From: an uncultured Altererythrobacter sp.
Lineage (GTDB): Bacteria > Pseudomonadota > Alphaproteobacteria > Sphingomonadales > Sphingomonadaceae
Assembly: GCA_946885545.1 (NCBI GenBank)
Contig: CAMPGP010000082.1
Location: forward strand, 1 to 8,263
Reading direction: 5' to 3'
Length of the DNA: 8,263 nt
Part shown: piece after piece, positions 1 to 7,412 of the stretch
Layout: the number at the start of each line of letters is the position of its first letter
Position numbering within the stretch: the stretch's first letter is position 1
Notes under the pieces: model-generated
Told to the model about the DNA's origin: nothing
What the model saw: only the letters and a program-made list of their open reading frames with translations
Database searches by the model: none
Program-made: the position numbers and the translations under genes

Positions 1-1795
1 GGTCCATATGTCGCCCGATCACGGCGAGGACGATTTCGAGCTGTGCAAGGCCAACGGGCTGACGCCGAAGTTCGCGGTCGAGGCCGACGGGCGCTATCGC
101 GACGACTGGCTGTGGCTCGGCGGCGCCGACGAGCGGCGGATGTCGGTTATCAATCCCAAGTTCAACGCGCCCGAGGGGCCGATCTGTTCGGACTTGCGCG
201 AGGCGGGCGCGCTGCTCGCCGCGAGTGCGGACTACCAGCACTCCTACCCCCACTCGTGGCGCTCGAAGGCCAAGGTCATCTATCGCTGCACGCCGCAGTG
301 GTTCGTGCCGATGGACCGCGAGCTCGACGGCGGCGGCAGCCTGCGCAGCCGCGCGATGGCCGCGATCGAAGATACCCGGTTCGTGCCCGCCAAAGGGCGC
401 AACCGGATCGGGGCGATGGTCGAGGGGCGGCCCGACTGGGTGCTCAGCCGCCAGCGCGCCTGGGGCGTGCCGATCACGCTGTTCGTCCACCGCAAGACGG
501 GCGAATACCTGGTCGATCCGGCGGTGAACGAACGCATCGTCGCCGCGGTGCGCGAGCAGGGCGTCGACGCCTGGACCGATGAGGCCGCCGCCGACATCCT
601 CGGCCCCGGTTACGATCCGGCCGACTACGAGCGGATCACCGACATCCTCGACGTGTGGTTCGATTCGGGCTGCACCCACGCCTTCGTGCTCGAAAGCGGG
701 CGCTGGCCCGAGCTCAGCTGGCCCGCCGACCTCTACCTCGAAGGGTCGGACCAGCATCGCGGCTGGTTCCAGTCCTCGCTGCTCGAGAGCTGCGCCACGC
801 GCGGCCGCGCGCCCTACGACGCGGTGCTAACGCACGGCTTCACCATGGCGAGCGACGGCAAGAAGATGTCGAAGTCGCTCGGCAACACGGTCGATCCGGT
901 CAAGGTGATGGAGCAGTACGGGGCGGACATCATCCGCCTGTGGGCGCTGTCGGTCGACTTCACCGAGGATCACCGGATCGGCGACGAGATCCTCAAGGGC
1001 GTGGGTGACCAGTACCGCAAGCTGCGCAATACCTTCCGCTACATGCTCGGCGCGCTCGACGGATTCGACTACGAGACCGAAGGCGTCGAGCCCGCCGAGA
1101 TGCCCGAGCTGGAGCGCTATGTCCTAAACGAGCTCTTCCATCTCGACATGACGCTGCGGCAGGCGATCGCGGATTTCGACTTCAACGAATATACCCGCGC
1201 GCTGGTCGAGTTCGCGAACGAGGACCTGTCGGCGTTCTTCTTCGACGTGCGCAAGGACAGCCTCTATTGCGACGGCGAGGGCGACTTGCGCCGCCGCGCC
1301 TACCGCACGACGCTCGACGTGCTGTTCCACGCGCTGGTGCGCTACGCCGCGCCGGTGCTGGTGTTCACCGCGGAAGAGGCCTGGACCCTGCGCTTCCCCG
1401 AGCGCGGCAGCGTCCACCTGCAGGAATTGCATCCGCTGCCCGACGGCTGGACCGATCCGGCGCTCGCTGCACGCTTCGATGCCCTGCGCGATCTTCGCGA
1501 GCGCGTGATGGAGGCGATCGAGCCGCTGCGGCGCGACAAGGTGATCCGCTCGGGGCTCGAAGCCGAAGTAATCGTCCCCGCCGACGCGGTGCCCGAAGGC
1601 TTCGGCGACGGCGACCTCGCCGAACTGTTCATCGTCGCGTCAGTCGTGCGCGGGCAGGGCCCGGACGTGACCGTGACGCGCACCACCGACCACAAGTGCG
1701 GCCGCTGCTGGCGCCTGCTGCCCGAAGTGACCGAAGACGGTGCGCTGTGCGCCCGTTGCGAGGACGTCGTCTCACACATGGATTCTGCGGCATGA
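1..1795 (+). CDS. ileS: Isoleucine--tRNA ligase, C-terminal two thirds (5' end outside window)
   Basis: Cytoplasmic class I aminoacyl-tRNA synthetase that charges tRNA-Ile and edits mischarged valine. The reading frame is already open at the window edge (first full codon at position 2). The first ATG (8-10) lies inside the conserved HGEDDF segment of the CP1 editing domain, so it is not a start. About 597 residues are visible; family members are usually about 930-970, so roughly a third is missing upstream, including the HIGH motif. Counting from that internal Met, one sees LSRQRAWGVP (147-156), DVWFDSG (215-221), LEGSDQHRGWFQSS (245-258), the ATP-site KMSKS loop (286-290, nt 863-877), the anticodon-binding helical domain, and a C-terminal zinc knuckle of two CxxC pairs (C564/C567 and C581/C584). 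All key residues in view are intact. The stop codon overlaps the lspA start, as in the common ileS-lspA arrangement. Identification is very secure. Confidence 0.98.
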   Translation, partial: VHMSPDHGEDDFELCKANGLTPKFAVEADGRYRDDWLWLGGADERRMSVINPKFNAPEGPICSDLREAGALLAASADYQHSYPHSWRSKAKVIYRCTPQWFVPMDRELDGGGSLRSRAMAAIEDTRFVPAKGRNRIGAMVEGRPDWVLSRQRAWGVPITLFVHRKTGEYLVDPAVNERIVAAVREQGVDAWTDEAAADILGPGYDPADYERITDILDVWFDSGCTHAFVLESGRWPELSWPADLYLEGSDQHRGWFQSSLLESCATRGRAPYDAVLTHGFTMASDGKKMSKSLGNTVDPVKVMEQYGADIIRLWALSVDFTEDHRIGDEILKGVGDQYRKLRNTFRYMLGALDGFDYETEGVEPAEMPELERYVLNELFHLDMTLRQAIADFDFNEYTRALVEFANEDLSAFFFDVRKDSLYCDGEGDLRRRAYRTTLDVLFHALVRYAAPVLVFTAEEAWTLRFPERGSVHLQELHPLPDGWTDPALAARFDALRDLRERVMEAIEPLRRDKVIRSGLEAEVIVPADAVPEGFGDGDLAELFIVASVVRGQGPDVTVTRTTDHKCGRCWRLLPEVTEDGALCARCEDVVSHMDSAA

Positions 1796-2322
1796 GCCCA
1801 ATCGCCAAGTACCGCCTGATCGGCTTTGCCGCGGCGATCGTGCTGTTCCTCGTCGATCAGGCGATGAAGGGCTACGTCACCGAAACGCTGGCGTTGCAGC
1901 GCGGCGACGTGGTCGAGCTGCTGCCCTTCTTCGACCTGCGGCTGACCTACAACTATGGCGTCTCGCTCGGCATGTTCCAGGCGGATTCGATGGAGATGCG
2001 CTGGATCCTCGTCGGAGTGACCGGCCTGATCGCGCTGGTCGTGGCGGTGTGGATGCTGCGCGAGAAGATGCTCGGCGAGATCGTCGGCCTGTCGCTGATC
2101 CTCGGCGGGGCACTGGGCAACATCAAGGACCGCTACGAATTCGGCTACGTGATCGACTATGCCGACCTGCATTTCGGCGAGTTCCGCCCGTTCCTGATCT
2201 TCAACATCGCCGATGCAGCGATCACCATCGGCGTCCTGATAATCCTTGCCCGTGCGTTCTTCGTGCGCGACAAGGACGAAACCCCCGAACAAGAGCCGGC
2301 GCCGGGCGCCGCGGAGAGCTGA
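1792..2322 (+). CDS. lspA: Lipoprotein signal peptidase (signal peptidase II)
   Basis: Inner-membrane aspartyl protease that cleaves the signal peptide of prolipoproteins just before the lipidated cysteine. The protein is 176 aa, normal for the family. Four hydrophobic segments are visible at about 8-24, 70-90, 96-110 and 134-156. Conserved elements are D22 in VDQAMK, the NYGVSLG motif (54-60), GGALGN (105-110), and the catalytic aspartates D122 (VIDYAD) and D141 (FNIAD), 19 residues apart as in characterised LspA enzymes. GNIKDR replaces the commoner GNLIDR. The ATG overlaps the ileS stop (ATGA, 1792-1795) with no clear Shine-Dalgarno, which suggests translational coupling. The C-terminal tail (160-176) is acidic and Pro/Ala-rich, probably disordered. 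The next gene encodes a probable substrate. Confidence 0.97.
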   Translation: MSPIAKYRLIGFAAAIVLFLVDQAMKGYVTETLALQRGDVVELLPFFDLRLTYNYGVSLGMFQADSMEMRWILVGVTGLIALVVAVWMLREKMLGEIVGLSLILGGALGNIKDRYEFGYVIDYADLHFGEFRPFLIFNIADAAITIGVLIILARAFFVRDKDETPEQEPAPGAAES

Positions 2323-2323
2323 G

Positions 2324-2737
2324 ATGCGTAAATCGACCACCCTCGTCCTTCTGACTGGCGCGAGCGCCATGCTCGCCGCGTGCGGCAGCAGCGGCGGGAT
2401 CCTCGGTCGCGACCGGCCGGACGAGTTCGCCGTGCAGCGCCAGGCGCCGCTGGTCGTGCCGCCCGACTTCAACCTCACTCCGCCCGCTCCGGGCACGCCC
2501 CGCCCCGCCGAAGGCACCGCCAGCGAGCAGGCGCTCGAGGCGCTGTTCGGCGGCCCCGCTCCGCGCAGCGCCGTCGAAACCAGCGCGCTCGACCGCGCAG
2601 GCGCCGCCGAGCCGGGCATCCGGTCGATGGTCGGCGACCCGCAGACCGCGACCGTCGCCAAGGGCAGCGTGACCCGCGACATCGTCGCCGCGCCCGAAGG
2701 CGACGGCCAGTTCGCGCAGGCTGTTATCCCAGGCTGA
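2324..2737 (+). CDS. DUF3035 / BamF-like outer-membrane lipoprotein
   Basis: A 137-aa predicted lipoprotein: a short basic N-terminus, a hydrophobic core, and the lipobox MLAAC with the lipidated cysteine at residue 20. After it comes RPDEFAV (31-37) and a proline-rich stretch PLVVPPDFNLTPP (42-54), then a low-complexity Ala/Pro/Gly region. From family knowledge, DUF3035 proteins include BamF, an alphaproteobacterial lipoprotein of the beta-barrel assembly (BAM) complex that shares a DEF-type motif with BamC. A role in outer-membrane protein assembly is therefore likely but inferred. The ATG lies 1 bp after the lspA stop, with a GGAGAG ribosome site at 2313-2318 inside the end of lspA, so the gene is almost surely cotranscribed with lspA, whose product should process it. 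The TGA stop lies inside a terminator stem. The ending GDGQFAQAVIPG looks natural rather than truncated, though I cannot compare lengths here. Confidence 0.85.
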   Translation: MRKSTTLVLLTGASAMLAACGSSGGILGRDRPDEFAVQRQAPLVVPPDFNLTPPAPGTPRPAEGTASEQALEALFGGPAPRSAVETSALDRAGAAEPGIRSMVGDPQTATVAKGSVTRDIVAAPEGDGQFAQAVIPG

Positions 2738-2760
2738 GCTTCGCTCAGCCTTTGTTGTTT
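2731..2760 (+). terminator. Intrinsic terminator of the ileS-lspA-bamF-like operon, overlapping the stop codon
   Basis: A perfect 9-bp stem with arms AGGCTGAGC (2731-2739) and GCTCAGCCT (2743-2751) around a TTC loop, followed by a T-rich tract to 2760 (TTTGTTGTTT, sharing its first T with the stem). The TGA stop of the upstream gene (2735-2737) lies in the left arm. The U-rich side points to termination of plus-strand transcription. Confidence 0.85.
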
Positions 2761-2775
2761 GCCTCAAGCGCCGGC

Positions 2776-2791
2776 GGGGCCATCCGGCCCC
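2776..2791. repeat. Short perfect hairpin, ATCC loop
   Basis: Six-bp arms GGGGCC (2776-2781) and GGCCCC (2786-2791) around the tetraloop ATCC. It is one of a series of perfect hairpins in this spacer. No T-tract follows, so it is not a terminator by itself. Confidence 0.7.
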
Positions 2792-2803
2792 TTGGCTATC
2801 CTC

Positions 2804-2817
2804 GGGCCTGACGGCCC
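2804..2817. repeat. Short perfect hairpin, TGAC loop
   Basis: Five-bp arms GGGCC (2804-2808) and GGCCC (2813-2817) around TGAC. Alone it would be weak evidence. It is listed because it sits in line with the neighbouring hairpins. Confidence 0.5.
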
Positions 2818-2822
2818 TGCGG

Positions 2823-2836
2823 GCGCGCGGTCGCGC
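2823..2836. repeat. Short perfect hairpin, CGGT loop
   Basis: Five-bp arms GCGCG (2823-2827) and CGCGC (2832-2836) around CGGT. It could arise by chance in GC-rich DNA. The regular spacing with the hairpins on either side is what makes it notable. Confidence 0.45.
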
Positions 2837-2839
2837 TTG

Positions 2840-2867
2840 CGGGCTGCTGGTCGCAGCCCGAGTTTTT
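2840..2867 (+). terminator. Second intrinsic terminator, plus strand
   Basis: A perfect 8-bp stem, CGGGCTGC (2840-2847) with GCAGCCCG (2853-2860), loop TGGTC, followed by AG and five T (2863-2867). This is a textbook Rho-independent terminator. It lies about 100 bp beyond the first one and would catch read-through from the ileS operon. Alternatively it is the end of a small unrecognised plus-strand transcript, or a conserved part of a dispersed repeat element. Confidence 0.75.
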
Positions 2868-2902
2868 CCCGGCCATTACAGTATCGCGGTGATCCGGTTC
2901 GC

Positions 2903-2944
2903 GGAGTCGAAGCCGAAGGCGCAGACGGCCGAAGGCCACCTGCA
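2903..2944. repeat. Imperfect 42-bp direct repeat, copy A
   Basis: Matches copy B (2962-3003) at about 35 of 42 positions by hand alignment, with a 59-bp period. The conserved 3' part reads CGCAG, two variable bases, GGCC, three bases, then AGGCCACCTGCA in phase. It contains an imperfect hairpin at 2921-2943: GCAG and GGCC pair with GGCC and CTGC around a GAA loop, with two mismatched positions inside the stem. Confidence 0.7.
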
Positions 2945-2961
2945 CAGCGGACCGCAAAGCC

Positions 2962-3003
2962 GGAAGCGAAGTCGAAGACGCAGCTGGCCAAAGGCCACCT
3001 GCA
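2962..3003. repeat. Imperfect 42-bp direct repeat, copy B
   Basis: Second copy of the unit at 2903-2944. Its hairpin (2980-3002) is better paired than in copy A: GCAG pairs with CTGC, then one C-C mismatch, then TGGCC pairs with GGCCA around an AAA loop. The stem is thus kept despite base changes, which suggests the structure matters or that the unit derives from a palindromic ancestor. Confidence 0.7.
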
Positions 3004-3053
3004 AGGCCGTCCGCAGGCGCCCCGGAGCGTAGCGGAGGGAACAGCGCCGAGGA

Positions 3054-3075
3054 CGCACGCCCGGATGGGCGTGCG
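3054..3075. repeat. Perfect 9-bp hairpin beyond the corC-type gene
   Basis: Arms CGCACGCCC (3054-3062) and GGGCGTGCG (3067-3075), loop GGAT on the plus strand, which is ATCC on the minus strand. It begins 21 bp after the stop of the minus-strand gene, so it may block 3' exonucleases or help end that transcript. No T-tract follows on either strand, so it is not a canonical intrinsic terminator. Confidence 0.65.
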
Positions 3076-3096
3076 AAGAACAAGGACTCTTCCCCG

Positions 3097-4389
3097 TTAC
3101 TCCTCGCTCACGATCAGCTTGTCGATCTTGCGCCCGTCCATGTCGACGACCTCGAAGCGCCAGCCCTGGTCGGTGAAGCTCTCGCCTTCGGTGGGCAGGT
3201 TCTTGAGCACCGAGAGCACGTAACCGGCGACGGTCGCGAATTCGCGGTCGTCCGGGTATTCGATGTCGAGCCGGTCGGCGAGATCGTCTGCCGCGAGCGC
3301 GCCGGAAACCAGCAGCGAGCCGTCTGCACGCTCGATGATGCCGGGTTGTTCGCCCTGGTCCTGGTCGCTCGCGAACTGGCCAGCGATCGCGATCAGGAGG
3401 TCGGCCGGGGTCACGATCCCGTCCAGGTGGCCGTATTCGTCGTGCACCATCGCGATCGCGACCTCGGACTGCTGGAGCACGCGCAACGCGTCCATCGCGT
3501 CGAGCTGGTCGGGCACGACCTCGGCCTTCTTCATCATCGCGCGTAGCGACACCGCCTCGCCCGCGACCATGCGGGCGAGCACCTCGCGCACCTTGATCAC
3601 GCCGATGATCCGTTCGGGCGAGCCTTCGACCACCGGCAGCAACGAATGCGGGCTCGCCTCGATCGCAGCGCGGATCGCGGTCTCGCCCGCGTCGGCGTCG
3701 ACCCAGTCGAGCTCGGTGCGCGGAGTCATCACGTCGCGCACCGGCTTGTTGGCCAGCCGGACCACGCCCGACAGGATCTGGTGCTGGTCCGATTCGATCA
3801 CGCCCGATCGGGTCGCCTCGGCGAAGATCATGTGCAGCTCTTCGGCGGTGACGTTGGAGTGGCCGCCGGGGCGCACCCCGAGCAAGCGGATGAGAAGCCC
3901 CGACGAATTGTCGAGCAGCCACACGAGCGGCGCGGCGATACGGGCGAGCAGCGCCATCGGCTTCGCCATGACGAGCGAGATCTGCACCGCGGCGCGCAGG
4001 GCCACCTGCTTGGGCACGAGTTCGCCGATGACGAGATTGAAATAGGTCGTCAGCGCGATGACGACGACGAACCCGACTTCGTCGGCATAAGTGGCAGGCA
4101 CGCCCAGCGCCTCGAGCCGCTCGCCGGTCGGTCCGCCGAGGCTCGCGCCCGAATAGGCGCCTGCAATGATGCCGACGAGCGTGATGCCGATCTGCACGGT
4201 CGAGAGGAACTTGCCCGGATCGGCCGCGAGCGAGAGCGCGGTCTTCGCGGCGCTGCTGCCCCTGTCCGCCATGTGCTGCAGGCGCGAGGTCTTGGCCGAG
4301 ACGATCGCCAGCTCGGACATCGCGAACACGCCGTTGAGCACGATCAGCCCGGCGATGATGAGGAGATCTGTCCAGGGATAGGGGGTCAC
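3097..4389 (-). CDS. CorC/HlyC-type membrane protein (DUF21, two CBS domains, CorC_HlyC domain)
   Basis: A 430-aa inner-membrane protein of the CNNM/CorC family, often annotated as hemolysin-like; members are linked to magnesium or other cation efflux. From residue 1 there is an N-terminal DUF21 membrane domain with hydrophobic segments at about 9-30, 62-85, 103-125 and 137-160, including the conserved FAMSELAIVSAK (22-33) and STVQIGIT (63-70). Next comes a pair of CBS domains (about 215-340, with VRDVMTPRTELDWVD and YGHLDGIVTPADLL), then a C-terminal CorC_HlyC domain (about 348-428). The start chosen is GTG at 4389-4387, giving V/M-TPYPWTDLLIIAG and a complete first membrane segment. The frame stays open far upstream, but only antisense to the neighbouring ompA-like gene. 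The next in-frame ATG, at residue 24, would cut the first membrane segment. No strong ribosome site is visible before the GTG, so initiation may be weak or leaderless. Transport substrate is not deducible. Confidence 0.92.
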   Translation of the reverse strand: MTPYPWTDLLIIAGLIVLNGVFAMSELAIVSAKTSRLQHMADRGSSAAKTALSLAADPGKFLSTVQIGITLVGIIAGAYSGASLGGPTGERLEALGVPATYADEVGFVVVIALTTYFNLVIGELVPKQVALRAAVQISLVMAKPMALLARIAAPLVWLLDNSSGLLIRLLGVRPGGHSNVTAEELHMIFAEATRSGVIESDQHQILSGVVRLANKPVRDVMTPRTELDWVDADAGETAIRAAIEASPHSLLPVVEGSPERIIGVIKVREVLARMVAGEAVSLRAMMKKAEVVPDQLDAMDALRVLQQSEVAIAMVHDEYGHLDGIVTPADLLIAIAGQFASDQDQGEQPGIIERADGSLLVSGALAADDLADRLDIEYPDDREFATVAGYVLSVLKNLPTEGESFTDQGWRFEVVDMDGRKIDKLIVSEE

Positions 4390-4533
4390 ACTTGCGTCGC
4401 TAGCACAATTGCGGCGCCGCGCCAGCCCGCCGGGGAACGGGCGCACGATTGCTTTGTTTAGCCCCACGAGACGCAGGTGGGCGCGTCCCGCCCGAGGTCG
4501 GGCGAGCGACCTGACAGAAAGAGGGGTTTTCCC
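4390..4533. promoter_or_regulatory. Divergent promoter region between the corC-type and ompA-like genes
   Basis: This 144-bp gap must hold the start signals of both divergent genes. I see no clear -35/-10 pair. A hairpin with arms GCCCG (4425-4429) and CGGGC (4438-4442) would lie in the leader of the minus-strand gene if it starts that far up. Two overlapping, mutually exclusive hairpins lie before the ompA-like gene: CGCCCG/CGGGCG (4489-4504) and GGTCG/CGACC (4496-4511). A GAGGGG ribosome site (4521-4526) stands 7 nt before the ATG at 4534. Confidence 0.5.
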
Positions 4534-5223
4534 ATGAAGAAATCGAAAATGATCGTCGCCGGGTTCGCGGCGCTTTCCCTGGTGAGCGTATCGGCCTGCG
4601 TGACCGACCCGAACACCGGCGAGCGCAAGATTTCGCGGACCGCCATCGGCGGCGTCGGCGGCGCAGCCGCAGGCGCGCTGCTCGGCGGATTGATCGGCGG
4701 CAAGACCGGGCGCATCATCGGTGCGGTCGGCGGCGGCGCGATCGGCGGCGTGGTCGGCTACAAGATGGACCAGCAGATCAAGGAACTGCGCGAATCGACC
4801 GCCGGTTCCGGCGTCGACGTCAGCGAAGTGGACGGCGGCGACGCGATCCTCGTCAACCTGCCCGACGGCGTGACGTTCGACGTCGGCAGCGCGACGCTGA
4901 AGCCGGCCTTCCGCTCCACGCTCGACGATGTCGCTGCGAGCCTGCAGCAATATCCCAACAGCCTGATCGACGTGTACGGGCATACCGATTCGACCGGTTC
5001 GGAATCGTTCAACCAGGACCTGTCGGAACGGCGCGCGCAGACCGTCTCGAACTACATCACCAGCCGCGGCGTCAACTCGGCGCGCATCCGCTGGCAGGGC
5101 TTCGGCGAAACCATGCCGGTGGCGGACAATTCGTCCGAGGAAGGCCGCCGCCTCAACCGCCGGGTCGAGATCAAGATCATCCCGCTGACCCAGGCGGAGA
5201 TCGACGCGGCCCAGAACCAATAG
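4534..5223 (+). CDS. OmpA-family peptidoglycan-binding lipoprotein with glycine-zipper segment (YiaD-like)
   Basis: A 229-aa predicted outer-membrane lipoprotein that anchors the membrane to peptidoglycan. The signal peptide MKKSKMIVAGFAALSLVSVSAC ends in a lipobox (VSAC) with the lipidated Cys at 22. A glycine-zipper region follows (about 37-76, repeated GGxxG/GxxxG spacing), matching the Gly-zipper domain found in YiaD-like proteins. The OmpA C-terminal domain spans about 104-217. Its ligand site is intact: GHTDSTG (149-155) and LSERRAQTV (163-171), with D152 and R167 spaced 15 residues apart like the diaminopimelate-binding Asp/Arg pair known in OmpA. NRRVEI (208-213) is also typical. The ATG at 4534 is favoured over the upstream frame extension because it begins a proper lipoprotein signal and has GAGGGG 7 nt before it. 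It should be processed by LspA, encoded in the same window. It appears monocistronic, with its own terminator. Confidence 0.93.
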   Translation: MKKSKMIVAGFAALSLVSVSACVTDPNTGERKISRTAIGGVGGAAAGALLGGLIGGKTGRIIGAVGGGAIGGVVGYKMDQQIKELRESTAGSGVDVSEVDGGDAILVNLPDGVTFDVGSATLKPAFRSTLDDVAASLQQYPNSLIDVYGHTDSTGSESFNQDLSERRAQTVSNYITSRGVNSARIRWQGFGETMPVADNSSEEGRRLNRRVEIKIIPLTQAEIDAAQNQ

Positions 5224-5259
5224 GGCTTAACGGGCAACAGCTTCCGCACAGCGAGCGGA

Positions 5260-5310
5260 GAGAGGGGTCGGCCCCCGGAACGATCCGGGTTGTCGGCCCC
5301 TCTTCTATTT
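5260..5310 (+). terminator. Long hairpin terminator between convergent genes
   Basis: Outer stem AGAGGGG (5261-5267) with CCCCTCT (5297-5303), extended by partly wobble pairing of TCGGC with GTCGG. An inner helix pairs CCCGG (5274-5278) with CCGGG (5285-5289). A T-rich TCTTCTATTT tail (5301-5310) follows on the plus strand, fitting termination of the ompA-like gene. The hairpin abuts the stop of the minus-strand phosphatase gene (5305-5307), so it may also serve that gene, although no U-tract follows on the minus strand. Confidence 0.8.
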
Positions 5311-6087
5311 GCGCGTCAGCTCGCGCGCACGGCTCGCAAGTCGTGCGACCGCGTCGGTGTGAATCGCGGGCGCGCTGACCAGCAACCCGAAGGCGCGCGG
5401 ATCGCGCTTGTTGTAGTTGAGCGGCTGCCCGAAGGCGTCGCTGATCGCCGCCCCCGCCTCGCGCGCGATGAGCGCGGCGGCGGCGATGTCCCACTCGTAG
5501 CCCCAGCGCAGCGTCGCCAGCAGGTCGGCCTCGCCCGAGGCGACCATCGCGGCGCGCAATGCGATCGAATTGGGCTTGTCGACCGTCTGCAGGTCGCGAT
5601 CCTCCTTGGGCAGCGAATCGGCGGGCACGCGCGCACCGGCGAAGGTGCGACGGGTCGACGCTTCGAGCCGCGCGCCGTTGCGCCACGAGCCCTGCCCCGA
5701 GACGCCGATCCACTCCTCGTCGCGCGCGGGCGCGGCGAGCATGCCGATCAGCGGGCGGCTTTCGCTGATCAGTGCGACCGACACCGCCCAGCCCCTGCGA
5801 CCGCGAATGAAGTCGCGCGTGCCGTCGATCGGATCGACCAGCCAGATCAGCCCGCGTTCGAGCCGCGCGGGGTCGTCCGCCGTCTCCTCCGACAGCCAGC
5901 CGGCCGAGGGCAGCAGGCGCCCGAGTTCGCGCCGCAGGAAGGCATCGACCGCGAGATCGGCGGCGCAGACCGGGTTGCCGGGGGCCTTCTCCCACGTCTC
6001 CACCGTGTGCCCCGCGCCCGGCCACGCGGCGAGCGCGATGCGCCCGGCTTCGCGGACGATATCTTCGAGGCGGGAACGGTCGATCAC
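5305..6087 (-). CDS. Inositol monophosphatase superfamily protein, probable 3'(2'),5'-bisphosphate nucleotidase (CysQ type)
   Basis: A 260-aa magnesium-dependent, lithium-sensitive-type phosphatase fold. Metal-site motifs are complete: the SEE pair (66-68), [12 protein letters not shown] (82-93, with D85 and D88 as ligands) and [15 protein letters not shown] (198-212, D200). N-terminal [15 protein letters not shown] (34-48) matches the K-x-D/P-G-x-P-V-T-x-AD pattern typical of CysQ, which removes the 3' phosphate from PAP formed during sulfate assimilation. A general inositol-phosphatase role cannot be excluded. The start is GTG at 6087-6085: an in-frame TGA lies only four codons upstream (6099-6097), so no longer form is possible, and the next candidates would cut conserved N-terminal sequence. 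Shine-Dalgarno is weak. It appears to stand alone, divergent from sucC and convergent with the ompA-like gene. Confidence 0.9.
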   Translation of the reverse strand: MIDRSRLEDIVREAGRIALAAWPGAGHTVETWEKAPGNPVCAADLAVDAFLRRELGRLLPSAGWLSEETADDPARLERGLIWLVDPIDGTRDFIRGRRGWAVSVALISESRPLIGMLAAPARDEEWIGVSGQGSWRNGARLEASTRRTFAGARVPADSLPKEDRDLQTVDKPNSIALRAAMVASGEADLLATLRWGYEWDIAAAALIAREAGAAISDAFGQPLNYNKRDPRAFGLLVSAPAIHTDAVARLASRARELTRK

Positions 6088-6203
6088 TGGCCACGGTCAG
6101 TGGAAGCGGACGCGAGACTTTTCAAGCGCGGCAATCCATGCTTAGGCCCCGCGCAAACCGGCGCCGCCGGTACGGACAGTCACAGACAGCGGAAAGCGCC
6201 CCC
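6088..6203. promoter_or_regulatory. Divergent promoter region of the cysQ-like gene and sucC
   Basis: A 116-bp gap with divergent starts. An inverted repeat CACTG (6085-6089) / CAGTG (6098-6102) overlaps the GTG start of the minus-strand gene and could be an operator or chance. A very tentative plus-strand promoter is TTTTCA (6119-6124), 17 bp, TTAGGC (6142-6147); the -10 match is poor. The sucC ribosome site GGAAAG (6191-6196) lies 7 nt before its ATG. Confidence 0.35.
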
Positions 6204-7403
<1,200 letters not shown>

Positions 7404-7412
7404 TCGCCCGAG

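Larger units (their letters stand above)
2738..3096. other. 359-bp non-coding spacer rich in hairpins and direct repeats
   Basis: No convincing gene: the open frames here are arginine/proline-rich artefacts of high GC and lack a recognisable product. The spacer separates the 3' ends of two convergent transcription units. It holds perfect hairpins at 2776-2791, 2804-2817, 2823-2836, 2840-2860 and 3054-3075, on top of the terminator at 2731-2751. It also holds a pair of imperfect 42-bp direct repeats (2903-2944 and 2962-3003), each with an imperfect hairpin. A short direct repeat, CGGAG-CGTAG-CGGAG, follows near 3022-3037. The architecture resembles dispersed palindromic intergenic elements of the REP/BIME kind, but copy number elsewhere in the genome cannot be judged from this window. 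Confidence 0.7.

Noticed and set aside
8..10. ATG at 8 as the start of the isoleucyl-tRNA synthetase gene.
   Set aside because: It falls within the conserved editing-domain segment around HGEDDF, and the frame is open to the window edge; the catalytic N-terminus must be upstream.
1342..2682. A long minus-strand frame of about 446 codons under ileS, lspA and the BamF-like gene.
   Set aside because: Low-complexity Arg/Ser/Ala composition and full overlap with three recognised genes; a GC-driven shadow.
2903..3003. The direct repeats as a minimal CRISPR.
   Set aside because: Only two divergent copies, a 17-bp intervening stretch too short for a spacer, and no cas genes.
2759..3223. A plus-strand frame of about 154 codons through the hairpin spacer.
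   Set aside because: It runs through repeats and into the antisense of the corC-type gene; no ribosome site or recognisable protein features.
2876..3922. A minus-strand frame of about 348 codons overlapping the corC-type gene.
   Set aside because: Very Arg-rich translation in a shifted frame of a gene with complete domain structure; no domain recognised.
4390..5220. An N-terminal extension of the corC-type gene to about 707 codons.
   Set aside because: The extra 277 codons are antisense to the well-supported ompA-like gene, have no family resemblance, and come before the natural DUF21 start.
6138..6203. A longer sucC starting 22 codons earlier.
   Set aside because: The extension is Arg-rich and not family-like; the ATG at 6204 has a ribosome site and the standard [12 protein letters not shown] start.
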